Made by a program: the position numbers and the translations under genes
Part shown: positions 7,169 through 15,165 of the stretch, piece after piece
Numbering within the stretch: the first letter of the stretch is position 1
How the letters are laid out: every line of letters begins with the position of its first letter
Origin: a bacterium
GTDB lineage: Bacteria > Pseudomonadota > Alphaproteobacteria > Caulobacterales > Hyphomonadaceae
Direction: 5' to 3'
Length of the DNA stretch: 25,223 nt
NCBI GenBank assembly: GCA_030824255.1
Contig: JAVBYB010000048.1
Location: forward strand, 1 to 25,223
The notes under the pieces: model-generated
What the model saw: the letters and a program-made list of their open reading frames with translations, nothing else
Databases searched by the model: none
Told to the model about the DNA's origin: nothing

Positions 7169-8482
7169 ATGCGCAGGATGATGCTGGCTGGAATTGCAGC
7201 CTTGGCTTTGCCAGGTTGCATGGTGTCCGTCACCGAGACCGGGCGCCCGTCAGGCTACGCCCCGCTCGCACACGCTCCCATAGCCAACGACGCGCCGCAC
7301 GGTATCTCGCAGGCCCGCCTCAAAGTCCTCGACGACGTCATGAAACAGTATGTCGCTGACGAGAAACTCGCCGGCGCGGTTGTTATGATCCACCAGGATG
7401 GTCGTGAAATCTTCTCGGAAGCCTATGGTTGGCGCGACCGCGAGGTTGGCGACCGCATGGCTGAGGACGACATCTTCCGTATTGCTTCGCAGACCAAGGC
7501 GATCACCAGCGTCGCCATCATGATGCTGATGGAAGAAGGCAAGCTCGTTCTCGACGATCCGCTCGGCAAGTTCCTGCCCGAATGGTCGAAGACCACGGTC
7601 GCCGTCACGAAGGAAAAGGGCGGCGGCTATGATGTCGTGCCCGCCAGACGCGCGATCAACATCCGCGACCTGCTCTCCCATTCCGCCGGCATCTCCTATG
7701 GAACCGGCCCAGGTGAACAGGCGTGGCGCGACGCCGGCATCTTCGGTTGGTACTTCGCGGACAAGACCGTCCCCGTCTCCGATGTTGTCGCGAAGATGGC
7801 GAAACTCCCCATGGCCGCACAGCCGGGCGAGCAATGGGTCTATGGCTACAATACGGATATTCTCGGCGTCGTCGTCGAGAAACTCTCCGGCCAATCGCTG
7901 GATGCGTTCTTCAGGCAGCGCCTGATTGATCCGCTCGGGATGAAGGATACCAGCTTCTGCCTGCCCCCTGAGAAGTCGGATCGCCTCGCCGTCGTCTACT
8001 CGGCCAGGGATGGAAAATCCGAACGCGCGCCCGCGCCCGGAAGCTGGCAGGGCTCAGGCCATATCGGTCAGGGCCACTACCTTGACGGACCCTGCAAGGC
8101 GTTCGCGGGCGGCGCAGGCCTCCTTTCAACCGCGCACGATTATTCGCGCTTCCTCGAAATGCTTCGCCAGAACGGCATGTACGAGGGCCGCCGCTATCTC
8201 TCGCGCAAGAGCGTCGAGCAGATGAGCCAGGATGCACTCGTGACCGCGACTTTCCAGCCCGGCCAGGGTTTCGGCCTCGGCTTCCGCATCACGGAGAAGC
8301 CCGGCGAGATGGGCAATCTCGGCTCGGTTGGCGATTACGGCTGGGGCGGCGCCTATCACTCCACCTACTGGGTCGATCCCGCCGAAGGCCTCACCGTTAC
8401 CTTCATGACCCAGCTCATCCCCGCTGGCGGCCTCGATACGCAGATCAAGCTGCGCGCCCTGATCTATTCGGCGCTGGAATAG
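7169..8482 (+). CDS. Serine hydrolase of the beta-lactamase/EstB family, lipoprotein
   Basis: A 437-aa exported serine hydrolase of the class C beta-lactamase/penicillin-binding fold (Beta-lactamase family, as in esterase EstB). The N-terminus is a lipoprotein signal, MRRMMLAGIAALALPGC, with the lipidated Cys at 17. The nucleophile motif S-x-x-K is SQTK (S107, K110) in FRIASQTKAITS; the second motif is the tyrosine in WVYGYNTDILG (225-228); a Gly-rich GWGGAYHSTYWVDP near the end holds the third, H/K-x-G-like strand. Such enzymes are usually esterases, amidases or D-aminopeptidases rather than true beta-lactamases. GGGAGG lies 6 nt before ATG 7169. It is divergent from the GMC oxidoreductase, with 135 nt between, and convergent with the lipoprotein operon. 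The substrate is unknown. Confidence 0.88.
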   Translation: MRRMMLAGIAALALPGCMVSVTETGRPSGYAPLAHAPIANDAPHGISQARLKVLDDVMKQYVADEKLAGAVVMIHQDGREIFSEAYGWRDREVGDRMAEDDIFRIASQTKAITSVAIMMLMEEGKLVLDDPLGKFLPEWSKTTVAVTKEKGGGYDVVPARRAINIRDLLSHSAGISYGTGPGEQAWRDAGIFGWYFADKTVPVSDVVAKMAKLPMAAQPGEQWVYGYNTDILGVVVEKLSGQSLDAFFRQRLIDPLGMKDTSFCLPPEKSDRLAVVYSARDGKSERAPAPGSWQGSGHIGQGHYLDGPCKAFAGGAGLLSTAHDYSRFLEMLRQNGMYEGRRYLSRKSVEQMSQDALVTATFQPGQGFGLGFRITEKPGEMGNLGSVGDYGWGGAYHSTYWVDPAEGLTVTFMTQLIPAGGLDTQIKLRALIYSALE

Positions 8483-8537
8483 CGCAGACTGGTTCGCCGC
8501 ACGATCTTATGGGCCGCTTGCTGCAGGCGGGCTGAGA

Positions 8538-9113
8538 TCAGAAATCCGGCGAGTCCGGCGGGGCATATGTATAGACGCCGCATAGAACGTTTGGGCTTTG
8601 TGGCGGCCAGACATCGCTGCTGAAAGCCGCGATTGACATCAGCTTCTGACCATTCTGCTCAAGGCCCGTGGCCAGCGCAATATAGTTGGTTCGCGCGCCG
8701 CCGCAGAAGCCGCCATTGGCGGCATTCACCGGCATGTCCTCGCTGAGGATGGTATGCACCTGCACCGACGCCGCGCCCCGCGCCGGGTTGGCGACTGTCA
8801 CCACGTCTTCCCCGAACAGGATTTTCCAGTCGATCGCGACGGCGACATCCGCAGCCTCCGGAAGCAGGTCGGTGACATAAGCGAGGCCGTTGACGCCCAC
8901 CAGCTTCATGCTCGGCTTGTCTTCGTCGCCGCTGCCTGGCTCGGCCGAGAGGGTGACGCCGCCCGTCACCGCGCGCGCATTGTCGGATACAGCCGTAAAA
9001 GGCGGAGGCGGCGGGACAACGGGCGCATCGACAACGGAAGGCGCCGGAGGTTGCAGCGCCGGCTGGCAGGCCGCGAGTGCAGTCAAGCTCAGGGCGACAC
9101 AAACAAGCCGCAT
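8538..9113 (-). CDS. Putative lipoprotein, paralog of its upstream neighbour
   Basis: A 191-aa protein of unknown function with a lipoprotein signal: MRLVCVALSLTALAACQP, lipobox LAAC. A proline-rich linker follows (about 24-42, including PPPPP), then a globular domain. The C-terminal half shares a pattern with the product of the next gene upstream: NGGFC, then an (Y/F)IA strand, FSxDxWPP, and CGxYxY at the end. Both carry the same two late cysteines, which may form a disulphide in the periplasm. The start at 9113 overlaps the stop of the upstream gene by one base (TGATG), a sign of translational coupling; an earlier ATG at 9146 would lie inside that gene and bury the signal peptide. It is the last gene of a three-gene operon of exported proteins. 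I do not recognise the family. Confidence 0.75.
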   Translation of the reverse strand: MRLVCVALSLTALAACQPALQPPAPSVVDAPVVPPPPPFTAVSDNARAVTGGVTLSAEPGSGDEDKPSMKLVGVNGLAYVTDLLPEAADVAVAIDWKILFGEDVVTVANPARGAASVQVHTILSEDMPVNAANGGFCGGARTNYIALATGLEQNGQKLMSIAAFSSDVWPPQSPNVLCGVYTYAPPDSPDF

Positions 9114-9700
9114 CAGTGCACCCGCGTGTAATTGAACGTGCCGCACACCGCCGTCTCGGAAGCAGGCGGCCAGCCATCACCGCTGAATACGATCAGCTTG
9201 AGGTCTTCTGCACCCGGGCTCACATCCACCTTCGTTGCGATGAACGCGGTCTTGTCGCAGAACCCGCCATTCGGCGCGCCCGCCGGCACCGTCTCCTGCT
9301 CTACAGAATAGACCAGCACCTCGGACGTGTCCGCCGGCGTGCCATCGGCATTGGTGTAGAACGCCGAAAAATCGAACGGCTCTGCGCCCATGCCCACGCC
9401 ACCCGGCACCAGCGTCGTCTTGAGTGTGTAGCCATTGCCGAACGCAAACACCGCGCCCGATGGGAGATTGATCCCCTCCTGCGGCGTCGGCGTCAGCGTG
9501 AGCATGCCCGGCGTGAAGCTCATCGCGGTCTTTGAGTAGGCCTCATAGGTTGTCGGCGGCCCAACCGGGGCGGGCTCGAACGGAATGCCAGGATCATCCT
9601 GCCCCATCTCTTCGGGCGCGGGCTCCGGCGCCGGCGCTTCGGCGGGTCCGCAGGCCGTAATCAGGCCAAACATCGCCAGCGCCCCAATCACGTTCCTCAT
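9113..9700 (-). CDS. Putative lipoprotein with NGGFC/WPP/CG motif
   Basis: A 195-aa protein of unknown function. The signal peptide MRNVIGALAMFGLITACGP ends in lipobox ITAC; next comes an acidic, Pro/Ala-rich spacer (about 20-48), then a beta-rich domain. The C-terminal signature NGGFCDKTAFIATK ... FSGDGWPPASETAVCGTFNY matches its downstream neighbour, so the two are probably tandem duplicates that have diverged in their N-terminal halves. A GGGAGG ribosome site lies 6 nt before ATG 9700, and that sequence also contains the TAA of the preceding gene (9702-9704), so all three genes of the operon are in contact. Lipidation implies attachment to a membrane facing the periplasm. Possible roles (ligand binding, inhibitor, envelope accessory) cannot be separated from sequence. 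Confidence 0.75.
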   Translation of the reverse strand: MRNVIGALAMFGLITACGPAEAPAPEPAPEEMGQDDPGIPFEPAPVGPPTTYEAYSKTAMSFTPGMLTLTPTPQEGINLPSGAVFAFGNGYTLKTTLVPGGVGMGAEPFDFSAFYTNADGTPADTSEVLVYSVEQETVPAGAPNGGFCDKTAFIATKVDVSPGAEDLKLIVFSGDGWPPASETAVCGTFNYTRVH

Positions 9701-9701
9701 C

Positions 9702-10022
9702 TTATCCTCCCGCAGTCGCCGCAGTCCTGATCTCAAACGGCGCGCATTCATCAGCTATGGCCGCCCGCAAGTCGGTCGAACTCGACGCAATCCTTGCAGC
9801 CTCCACCTTGGCCTTGGCAACATCGACGCCCGACTGCAGCCAGGCATCCCGCGCGGCGTTGACCAGGGCGTCCGACTTTTCTTCAGATTGAGCCAGGCGC
9901 AGACCGGCGCATTTCACGGCATTGGCCGGCGACACATCATCCTCGATCGTCACCTGCGGGGCCTGCGCGAACGCAGCACTCGAGACGAAAACAAAGCCGG
10001 CAACTACAAGAGCGATACGCAT
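9702..10022 (-). CDS. Small secreted protein, first gene of lipoprotein operon
   Basis: A 106-aa protein with a Sec signal peptide, MRIALVVAGFVFVSSAAFA, with likely cleavage after AFA (residue 19). The mature part of about 87 residues is mostly helical by composition and has two cysteines (in AVKCAGL and DECAPFE) that could form a disulphide. Family unknown. ATG 10022 has AGGGAA about 5 nt upstream; an in-frame ATG at 10037 adds only MTGNP. Its TAA is one base from the ATG of the following lipoprotein gene, so the three genes (10022 to 8538) are probably co-transcribed and co-translated. The 122-nt gap to the upstream alkaline phosphatase gene leaves room for a promoter, though none is clear. 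The pairing of a small Cys-containing protein with two Cys-containing lipoproteins suggests a joint envelope function. Confidence 0.7.
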   Translation of the reverse strand: MRIALVVAGFVFVSSAAFAQAPQVTIEDDVSPANAVKCAGLRLAQSEEKSDALVNAARDAWLQSGVDVAKAKVEAARIASSSTDLRAAIADECAPFEIRTAATAGG

Positions 10023-10144
10023 GGGATTCCCTGTCAACGCAGGCTAGATCGTTTCTACGTCGACAGAAAGGTTAGGTTTCAGTCCGCGCAGTCTTGCACG
10101 CAGTCATGACCCATTGGCGCGCACAGCAGCAGGCGACGGAATGC

Positions 10145-11674
10145 CTATTTCGTAAGGCGCAGCGACTGCGCCATCACGTGGAAGATCTCGTTCTGCTCCA
10201 CCGTGCCTGAAAACAGGTTGGCGCCAGGCCCGCTGGCAAAGATCGCCACGTCTTCACCGCCATGCGTTTCCGATCCCAGCGGGATCAGTGCCTGCTGCTG
10301 GAAGCCCAGCGCGGTCGTGTCGACATTGGTCAGATCCGGGCGATCGCACAGCCACTTCTTGTCGGGCTGCTCCTTGCACACCGACCCCGGACCGTTTGCG
10401 AAACTCAGCGTCGTGTAGGGCTTCCCATCGCGCGCCAGCACCAACTGGTCGTTCTCCTTGACCAGCCCAAGGATCGGATTTCCACGCTGCGGATACCCCT
10501 GCATCGCCAGCGTATGCGAATGGTCCGCCGTCACGATGATCAGTGTCTCGTCCGCATCGGTCATCGCCAGCGCCGCCGCGATGGCCTCATCGAGAGCGGC
10601 TGCATCGCCAAGCGCGCGCTGCGCATCGCCCGCGTGCAGGCCGTGGTCGACCCGACCGCCTTCGACCATCAGCACGAAACCCTTGGGATTGGACGACAGG
10701 CGCGTGATCGCCGCCCTGGTCATCTCCGCGATCGAGGGTTCGCCCTTGTCCGTCTTGTTGCGGTCGAGGTCGTACTGCATGTGCGACGGCTCGAAGAGTG
10801 CGAAGACCTGCCCGGCGCCAGTCCAGTCAAACGCATCGAACCCGGCCTTGTCCGTCACCAGCGTACGGTTCGGCGCCTGCGCCTTCCATTCCTCGGCGAG
10901 GTTGCGGCCATCCAGCCTGCGCCCCTTGCGGTCAGCGTATTCCGGATCGGCTACCGTGTTCGGCATGAAGTTGGCGCGGCCGCCGCCCATGATCACGTCA
11001 AAGCCATTGCCGTTCGATCCCGTCCAGTCGATCAGCTGCGCCGCGATATCCTTGCAGCCCGCAGCCTTGCCCGCGGCGGACATGCTGGCGTCGCTTTCCC
11101 AGTCGCGCTCCGTCGTTTCGGCATAGATGGCGGACGGCGTGGCGTGCGTGATGGTCGCCGTGGACACAACGCCCGTCGCCATGCCGGATGCCTTGCCCAG
11201 CTCCCACAGCGTCGTCGTCCCGGACGTCTTCGCGCTCGCGCAATCCTTGAGGTTGGCCGCCTGCGTCACGCCGATGGAGCCGTTGTAGGATTTGACACCC
11301 GCGGTCATCGCCACCGCCGTCGGCGCCGAGTCCGCGACCTGCGCATCATGCGTGTAAGTCTTGGAGAACGCCGAGTACGGCAGCTTCTCCATCGCCAGCT
11401 GATAGCTCTCGCCATCCAGCCCCTTGGCCTGCCCCGCATAGATCCGCGCCGCGGTGATGGTGGAGATGCCCATGCCGTCGCCGACAAACAGGATGACGTT
11501 CTTCGCCGGCTTGGTCGCGCGCGTCGCTGCCCGCGCCTTCACGGCGTTGGCGCCCTTGACGAAATAGCTGTCGGCCGCCTGCACAGGCGCTGGAACATCA
11601 GCCGCGCGATAGGATGTCGTGGCGCAGCCCATTGCGCCCAGCGCCAATGCGGACACGGCAAGGTTACGAATCAT
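10145..11674 (-). CDS. Alkaline phosphatase, PhoA-type, lipoprotein
   Basis: A 509-aa periplasm-facing phosphomonoesterase that frees phosphate from organic esters. Seen: signal MIRNLAVSALALGAMGC with a possible lipid anchor Cys17 (lipobox AMGC is not ideal), metal ligand Asp in NVILFVGDGMG (D66), nucleophile Ser in QVADSAPTAVAM (S116), VEGGRVDHGLHAGD with its metal-binding Asp and His, ADHSHTLAM, and the last ligand His in GSETHGGEDVAIFASGP. The complete set of Zn/Mg ligands suggests an active enzyme. Size and motif order fit PhoA/PhoB-like alkaline phosphatases. AGGAG lies 8 nt before ATG 11674. The upstream gap to the MipZ-like gene is only 74 nt and holds no convincing Pho box, so phosphate control is expected from the family but not shown. 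Confidence 0.93.
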   Translation of the reverse strand: MIRNLAVSALALGAMGCATTSYRAADVPAPVQAADSYFVKGANAVKARAATRATKPAKNVILFVGDGMGISTITAARIYAGQAKGLDGESYQLAMEKLPYSAFSKTYTHDAQVADSAPTAVAMTAGVKSYNGSIGVTQAANLKDCASAKTSGTTTLWELGKASGMATGVVSTATITHATPSAIYAETTERDWESDASMSAAGKAAGCKDIAAQLIDWTGSNGNGFDVIMGGGRANFMPNTVADPEYADRKGRRLDGRNLAEEWKAQAPNRTLVTDKAGFDAFDWTGAGQVFALFEPSHMQYDLDRNKTDKGEPSIAEMTRAAITRLSSNPKGFVLMVEGGRVDHGLHAGDAQRALGDAAALDEAIAAALAMTDADETLIIVTADHSHTLAMQGYPQRGNPILGLVKENDQLVLARDGKPYTTLSFANGPGSVCKEQPDKKWLCDRPDLTNVDTTALGFQQQALIPLGSETHGGEDVAIFASGPGANLFSGTVEQNEIFHVMAQSLRLTK

Positions 11675-11748
11675 GGGGCGGCTCCTGCGCGATCTATCGC
11701 GCCGGAACCTAGTCCACCGACAAGACAGTTCCGAGTCGGAATTTGCCC

Positions 11749-12561
11749 TTACGCCGCGGCCTTCTGTTCCACCGCGAACGACCCCGGCATCACGCGCTCG
11801 GGCGCGCGGCTGAGCAGCGACAGCATGGCGCGCACTTCCGAACGTCCAGAGAGCTCGCTCATGGTCAGTTTTCCGTCAGCGGGGTTGTCGAACACGGACC
11901 GCCCCTCCAGCGCCAGCGCACGGTGCGCCACGCGATCGCGCAGGCTCCAGGAAACGCCGAAGCCAGCCTCCTGCGCCATCGCCTCGACACGGTCATTGAT
12001 CACCGTGCCAACCTTGCTCGGCAACGCTGCGACACGGTTCATCACCACGTGCCAGTGTTGCTCCGGCAGGCCGGCGCGACGGCGGTCGAAACGCACCGTG
12101 TCGATCATCTCGCGATAGTTGATGCGGGGCGCCGCCTGCGTGCCCAGCTTGGCGAACAGGCCATGCATATCCGCAGGGCTCTCATTCATCGGGGTAAGGA
12201 TGATGTCGGCCAGCAGGTGCGCCTCATAGACGTCCGCCAGGTTGCCTGACGAGGTGTCGATCACCATCAGGTCATAGCCGTCCATCGCCGCCATGCGCAC
12301 CAGCGGCTCCAGCCGACCGGCATGCTTGGGCTTGGCGTTGGTGCGCGCTTCCTGCTCCGTATCCATCACCATGACATGGTCCGGACTCTCCAGCCGCGAG
12401 GCGCGGCGAAGGGTCAGGAAACTCGAAAGATTGCGCGTATTGCGGTCGAGATCGAGACAGGCCGTCCGGAAGCCATCCTTGACCGCCGCCACGCCCAGCA
12501 GACAGGCAAGCGTCGTCTTGCCCGTACCGCCCTTGAAACCGCCAATGGTCACCACCTGCAT
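11749..12561 (-). CDS. MipZ-family ParA-like ATPase, divergent
   Basis: A 270-aa P-loop ATPase of the ParA/MinD group. Seen: deviant Walker A KGGTGKTT (10-17), CLDLDRNTRNLSSFL (switch I region), Walker B-like DLMVIDTSS, and ADIILTPMNESPADM. The C-terminal half (VVMNRVAALPSKV..., SWSLRDRVAHRAL, SVFDNPADG, SGRSEVRAMLSLL) follows, by eye, the pattern of MipZ, the Caulobacter gradient protein that blocks FtsZ near the poles and binds ParB. It differs from typical MipZ in the Walker A (MipZ has KGGxGKST), in DTSSGN where MipZ has DTPGSD, and in the R-E-L-F-P-like segment, here RALALEG. It may thus be a second MipZ-like protein or a related locator. GGGAGGG lies close before ATG 12561. It is divergent from chvI, with 217 nt between. 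Confidence 0.75.
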   Translation of the reverse strand: MQVVTIGGFKGGTGKTTLACLLGVAAVKDGFRTACLDLDRNTRNLSSFLTLRRASRLESPDHVMVMDTEQEARTNAKPKHAGRLEPLVRMAAMDGYDLMVIDTSSGNLADVYEAHLLADIILTPMNESPADMHGLFAKLGTQAAPRINYREMIDTVRFDRRRAGLPEQHWHVVMNRVAALPSKVGTVINDRVEAMAQEAGFGVSWSLRDRVAHRALALEGRSVFDNPADGKLTMSELSGRSEVRAMLSLLSRAPERVMPGSFAVEQKAAA

Positions 12562-12778
12562 GGAACCCTCCCTCTGGCGCCCCTGGCCGACCGGTTAATG
12601 TCGGACCCGGCTTTTTCGCGCCTTCGCTTGAAACGGGTGGTTCAATTCGCGTGCCAGATGAGTGGAAAGGCGGGAATCCTCACAGATTCAGGCGCGTTGA
12701 GCCACTTGCCCTTGCGCCCGCACCCCACGATTATGGCAAGGTGCAGCGCGGCGGGACGCCCCGCGAGGAGATTTCGGT

Positions 12779-13474
12779 ATGGCTACCATCGCCCTTGTCG
12801 ACGATGACGAGAACATCGTTGAATCGCTCAAGGTCTTCTTCGAGGCGGAAGGTTACCTGGTTCGCGCCTATCATGACGGGGCCGCCGCCCTGGCAGGCCT
12901 GTCCGAAAACCCGCCAGATATCGCCATCCTCGACGTGAAGATGCCGAAGATGGACGGCATGGAGCTGCTGCGGAAGCTGCGCCAGACGTCCAACCTCCCC
13001 GCCATCTTCCTCACCTCCAAGGACGATGAGATCGACGAGGTTGTCGGCTTCAACATCGGCGCCGACGCCTTCATCCGGAAACCCTGCTCGACCCGCCTGC
13101 TGGCCGAGCGCGTGAAAGCCATCCTGCGCCGTTCGCGCGGCGGATCCGCCACGCCGGAAGACGGCGACAAGAAACCGATCGTGCGCGGCCGCCTGACGCT
13201 CGACCCGAACCGCCACGCCTGCCAGTGGGATGGCAAGATCGTTCGCCTCACCGTCACCGAATTCCTGATCCTGCAGGCGCTCGCCACCCGTCCGGGCTAT
13301 GTGAAAAGCCGCGACCAGCTGATGGACGCCGCCTACGACGATCAGGTCTATGTCGACGACCGCACGATCGACAGCCACATCAAGCGCCTGCGCAAGAAGT
13401 TCCGCGACCTCGACGACAACTTCGATGGCATCGAGACGCTATACGGCGTGGGGTATCGCTATAAGGAAGCCTGA
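12779..13474 (+). CDS. chvI: DNA-binding response regulator ChvI
   Basis: A 231-aa OmpR/PhoB-type response regulator, the partner of the ChvG kinase, which controls envelope and acid-stress genes in alphaproteobacteria. Receiver domain 1-120: acidic cluster D8-D9-D10, phosphoacceptor D52 in [13 protein letters not shown] in IFLTSKDD, and Lys in FIRKPCS. The winged-helix DNA-binding domain covers about 130-230, with [25 protein letters not shown], the recognition helix [14 protein letters not shown], and [11 protein letters not shown]. Two changes stand out: GADAF where most relatives have GADD(F/Y), and KPC where KPF is usual. GAGGAG lies 7 nt before ATG 12779. The gene leads a block with chvG, EIIA and HPr genes. 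A GANTC (GATTC) methylation site lies in the upstream gap. Assignment rests on sequence plus synteny. Confidence 0.9.
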   Translation: MATIALVDDDENIVESLKVFFEAEGYLVRAYHDGAAALAGLSENPPDIAILDVKMPKMDGMELLRKLRQTSNLPAIFLTSKDDEIDEVVGFNIGADAFIRKPCSTRLLAERVKAILRRSRGGSATPEDGDKKPIVRGRLTLDPNRHACQWDGKIVRLTVTEFLILQALATRPGYVKSRDQLMDAAYDDQVYVDDRTIDSHIKRLRKKFRDLDDNFDGIETLYGVGYRYKEA

Positions 13475-13508
13475 CAAAACTGGCAGGCCAGGAAAAGTCG
13501 TCAGGAGT

Positions 13509-15098
13509 GTGCCGCGCAAGCCGCGCCCCCTGCTCTGGTCTCCCATTGCCAGACTGATCCTCGCGTCCAATCTCGCCGGCCTGGTCATCCTGATCGCCGG
13601 CGCGCTTGTGCTCAACGAGGTCCGCGCCAGCCTTGTGAACGCGCGCAAGGCCAGCCTCGAGGAGATGAGCCGTCTCATCTCCTCCTTCATCACCGACAAC
13701 GCCACGACCGATCAGTCGGCCCTGAACATCGAGGAGGTGATCCGGCAGCTCACCGCCATGCCGCTCACGCGGACGACGCGCGTCATCGTGCACGCGCCGG
13801 ATGCGGAGATGGTCGCCGATACCCGTCTCATCAAGGATGTCATCGACCAGAGCGGCCTGCCGGATATCAAGGAGCCAAGCGCGGTCGAGCGCGCCTGGCT
13901 CGATACCGTGCGCACCATCCAGCGCACGTTCGAGACGGTCAGCGCCACGGGCCGCCAGCCCATCGCGGAGGCCCGCACCCTGCCCGAGGAAGTGCAGCTT
14001 GCCCTCAACGGCGACCCCGTCTTCTCCGAGCGTTTCAACGACATGGCCGACCGCGTCCTGTCGGTCACCATGCCGATCGAGAAGGTGCGCCGCGTCGTCG
14101 GCGCTCTCACGGTCGAGACGAGCGATGTGTCGGACATCATCGGCGCCGAGCGCGCCGCACTGCTGCCGCTCATCATCGTCGCCGTGCTGGTCTCCCTCAT
14201 CACCGCCACTCTGCTCACGCTCGGCATTGCGCGCCCGCTGCGCCGCCTCGCCATCGCCTCGGACCGTGTGACGATGGGCGCAGCCCAGCGTCTCAATCTC
14301 GGCAAGCTGCATGATCGCAAGGACGAGATTGGCGACCTCGCCCGCGCGATGGAAGGCATGACGGTCTCGCTCTACGACCGTATCCAGGAGAATGAGCGTT
14401 TCGCGGCTGACGTCGCGCACGAACTCAAGAACCCGCTCACCTCCATTCGCTCCGCCGTCGAGACCTCGCAGGCAATCAGCGATCCGGCGTTGAAGGAGAA
14501 GATGTCGAACGTCATCGCGCGCGATGTCATTCGTCTCGACCGCCTGATCTCGGACATTTCCAACCTGTCGCGCCTCGAGGCGGAGATCGTCCGCGAGAAG
14601 CTCGTGCGCGTCGATATCGGCCGGCTGCTGGAAGACATCGTTTCGATCTACCGCGACACGGTGCGCGAGAATGATGCCCGCGTGGTTCTCAATATCGCGG
14701 ACAAGGCGAACCATGACGTGCTGGGCCGCGAGGGTCCTCTCGGACAGGTGATCCGCAACCTGATCGAGAATGCGCGCTCCTTCTCCCCGCCCAATGGCGA
14801 AGTGACCGTTACATTGAGCAGCGGACGCAATACGCGCGGACCGGTCATCCGCATGATCGTCGAAGACCAGGGGCCGGGAATTCCGCCCGACAAGCTGGAG
14901 AAAATCTTCCAGCGCTTCTACACCGACCGCCCCGCAGGGACGAAGTTCGGGAATAATTCAGGTTTGGGCCTTTCAATCGTGCGTCAGATCACGGACACGC
15001 ACAGGGGAAGTGTCTGGGCTGAAAATCGTATGACGGACGGACAGGTGAGCGGCGCTCGTTTCGTGGTTGAACTGCCGCCGGCGCCGCTGGATCTCTGA
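13509..15098 (+). CDS. chvG: Sensor histidine kinase ChvG
   Basis: A 529-aa inner-membrane histidine kinase that phosphorylates ChvI. Seen: TM1 at about 16-35 (LILASNLAGLVILIAGALVL), a periplasmic sensor of about 180 residues, TM2 at about 218-240, HAMP to about 292, H-box FAADVAHELKNPLTS (H304), N-box IRNLIENARSF, G1 VEDQGPGIP, F/G2 GNNSGLGLSIV. Lengths fit ChvG/ExoS. The start is uncertain. The frame is open back into chvI; I chose GTG 13509, 34 nt after the chvI stop, as it puts a short basic tail before TM1. Its AGGAG (13503-13507) is only one base away, so an upstream AGGA at 13490 or a different start is possible. Expected to be co-transcribed with chvI. In relatives the periplasmic repressor ExoR/acid pH controls this kinase; no exoR lies in the window. 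Confidence 0.9.
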   Translation: MPRKPRPLLWSPIARLILASNLAGLVILIAGALVLNEVRASLVNARKASLEEMSRLISSFITDNATTDQSALNIEEVIRQLTAMPLTRTTRVIVHAPDAEMVADTRLIKDVIDQSGLPDIKEPSAVERAWLDTVRTIQRTFETVSATGRQPIAEARTLPEEVQLALNGDPVFSERFNDMADRVLSVTMPIEKVRRVVGALTVETSDVSDIIGAERAALLPLIIVAVLVSLITATLLTLGIARPLRRLAIASDRVTMGAAQRLNLGKLHDRKDEIGDLARAMEGMTVSLYDRIQENERFAADVAHELKNPLTSIRSAVETSQAISDPALKEKMSNVIARDVIRLDRLISDISNLSRLEAEIVREKLVRVDIGRLLEDIVSIYRDTVRENDARVVLNIADKANHDVLGREGPLGQVIRNLIENARSFSPPNGEVTVTLSSGRNTRGPVIRMIVEDQGPGIPPDKLEKIFQRFYTDRPAGTKFGNNSGLGLSIVRQITDTHRGSVWAENRMTDGQVSGARFVVELPPAPLDL

Positions 15099-15165
15099 AT
15101 CTCTATTGACCCCGGAACAAACGAGTCATCACCATGGCATGCTGGGTAAAGCGGGAGTGCTTCCA

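Noticed and set aside
11675..11748. Pho box before alkaline phosphatase (CTGTC... on the minus strand)
   Set aside because: Only one half resembles the consensus and the second repeat is missing.
10262..12118. 618-codon plus-strand open frame
   Set aside because: It covers parts of the alkaline phosphatase and MipZ-like genes on the opposite strand, and its Arg/His-rich translation has no recognisable domain.
13380..14714. 444-codon minus-strand open frame
   Set aside because: Antisense to chvG; no family resemblance.
15067..15165. In-frame 33-codon extension of EIIA containing HGMLGKAGVL, vaguely like the start of HPr kinase
   Set aside because: Too short and weak to call an hprK relic; the EIIA start at 15166 has a ribosome site and the family N-terminus.
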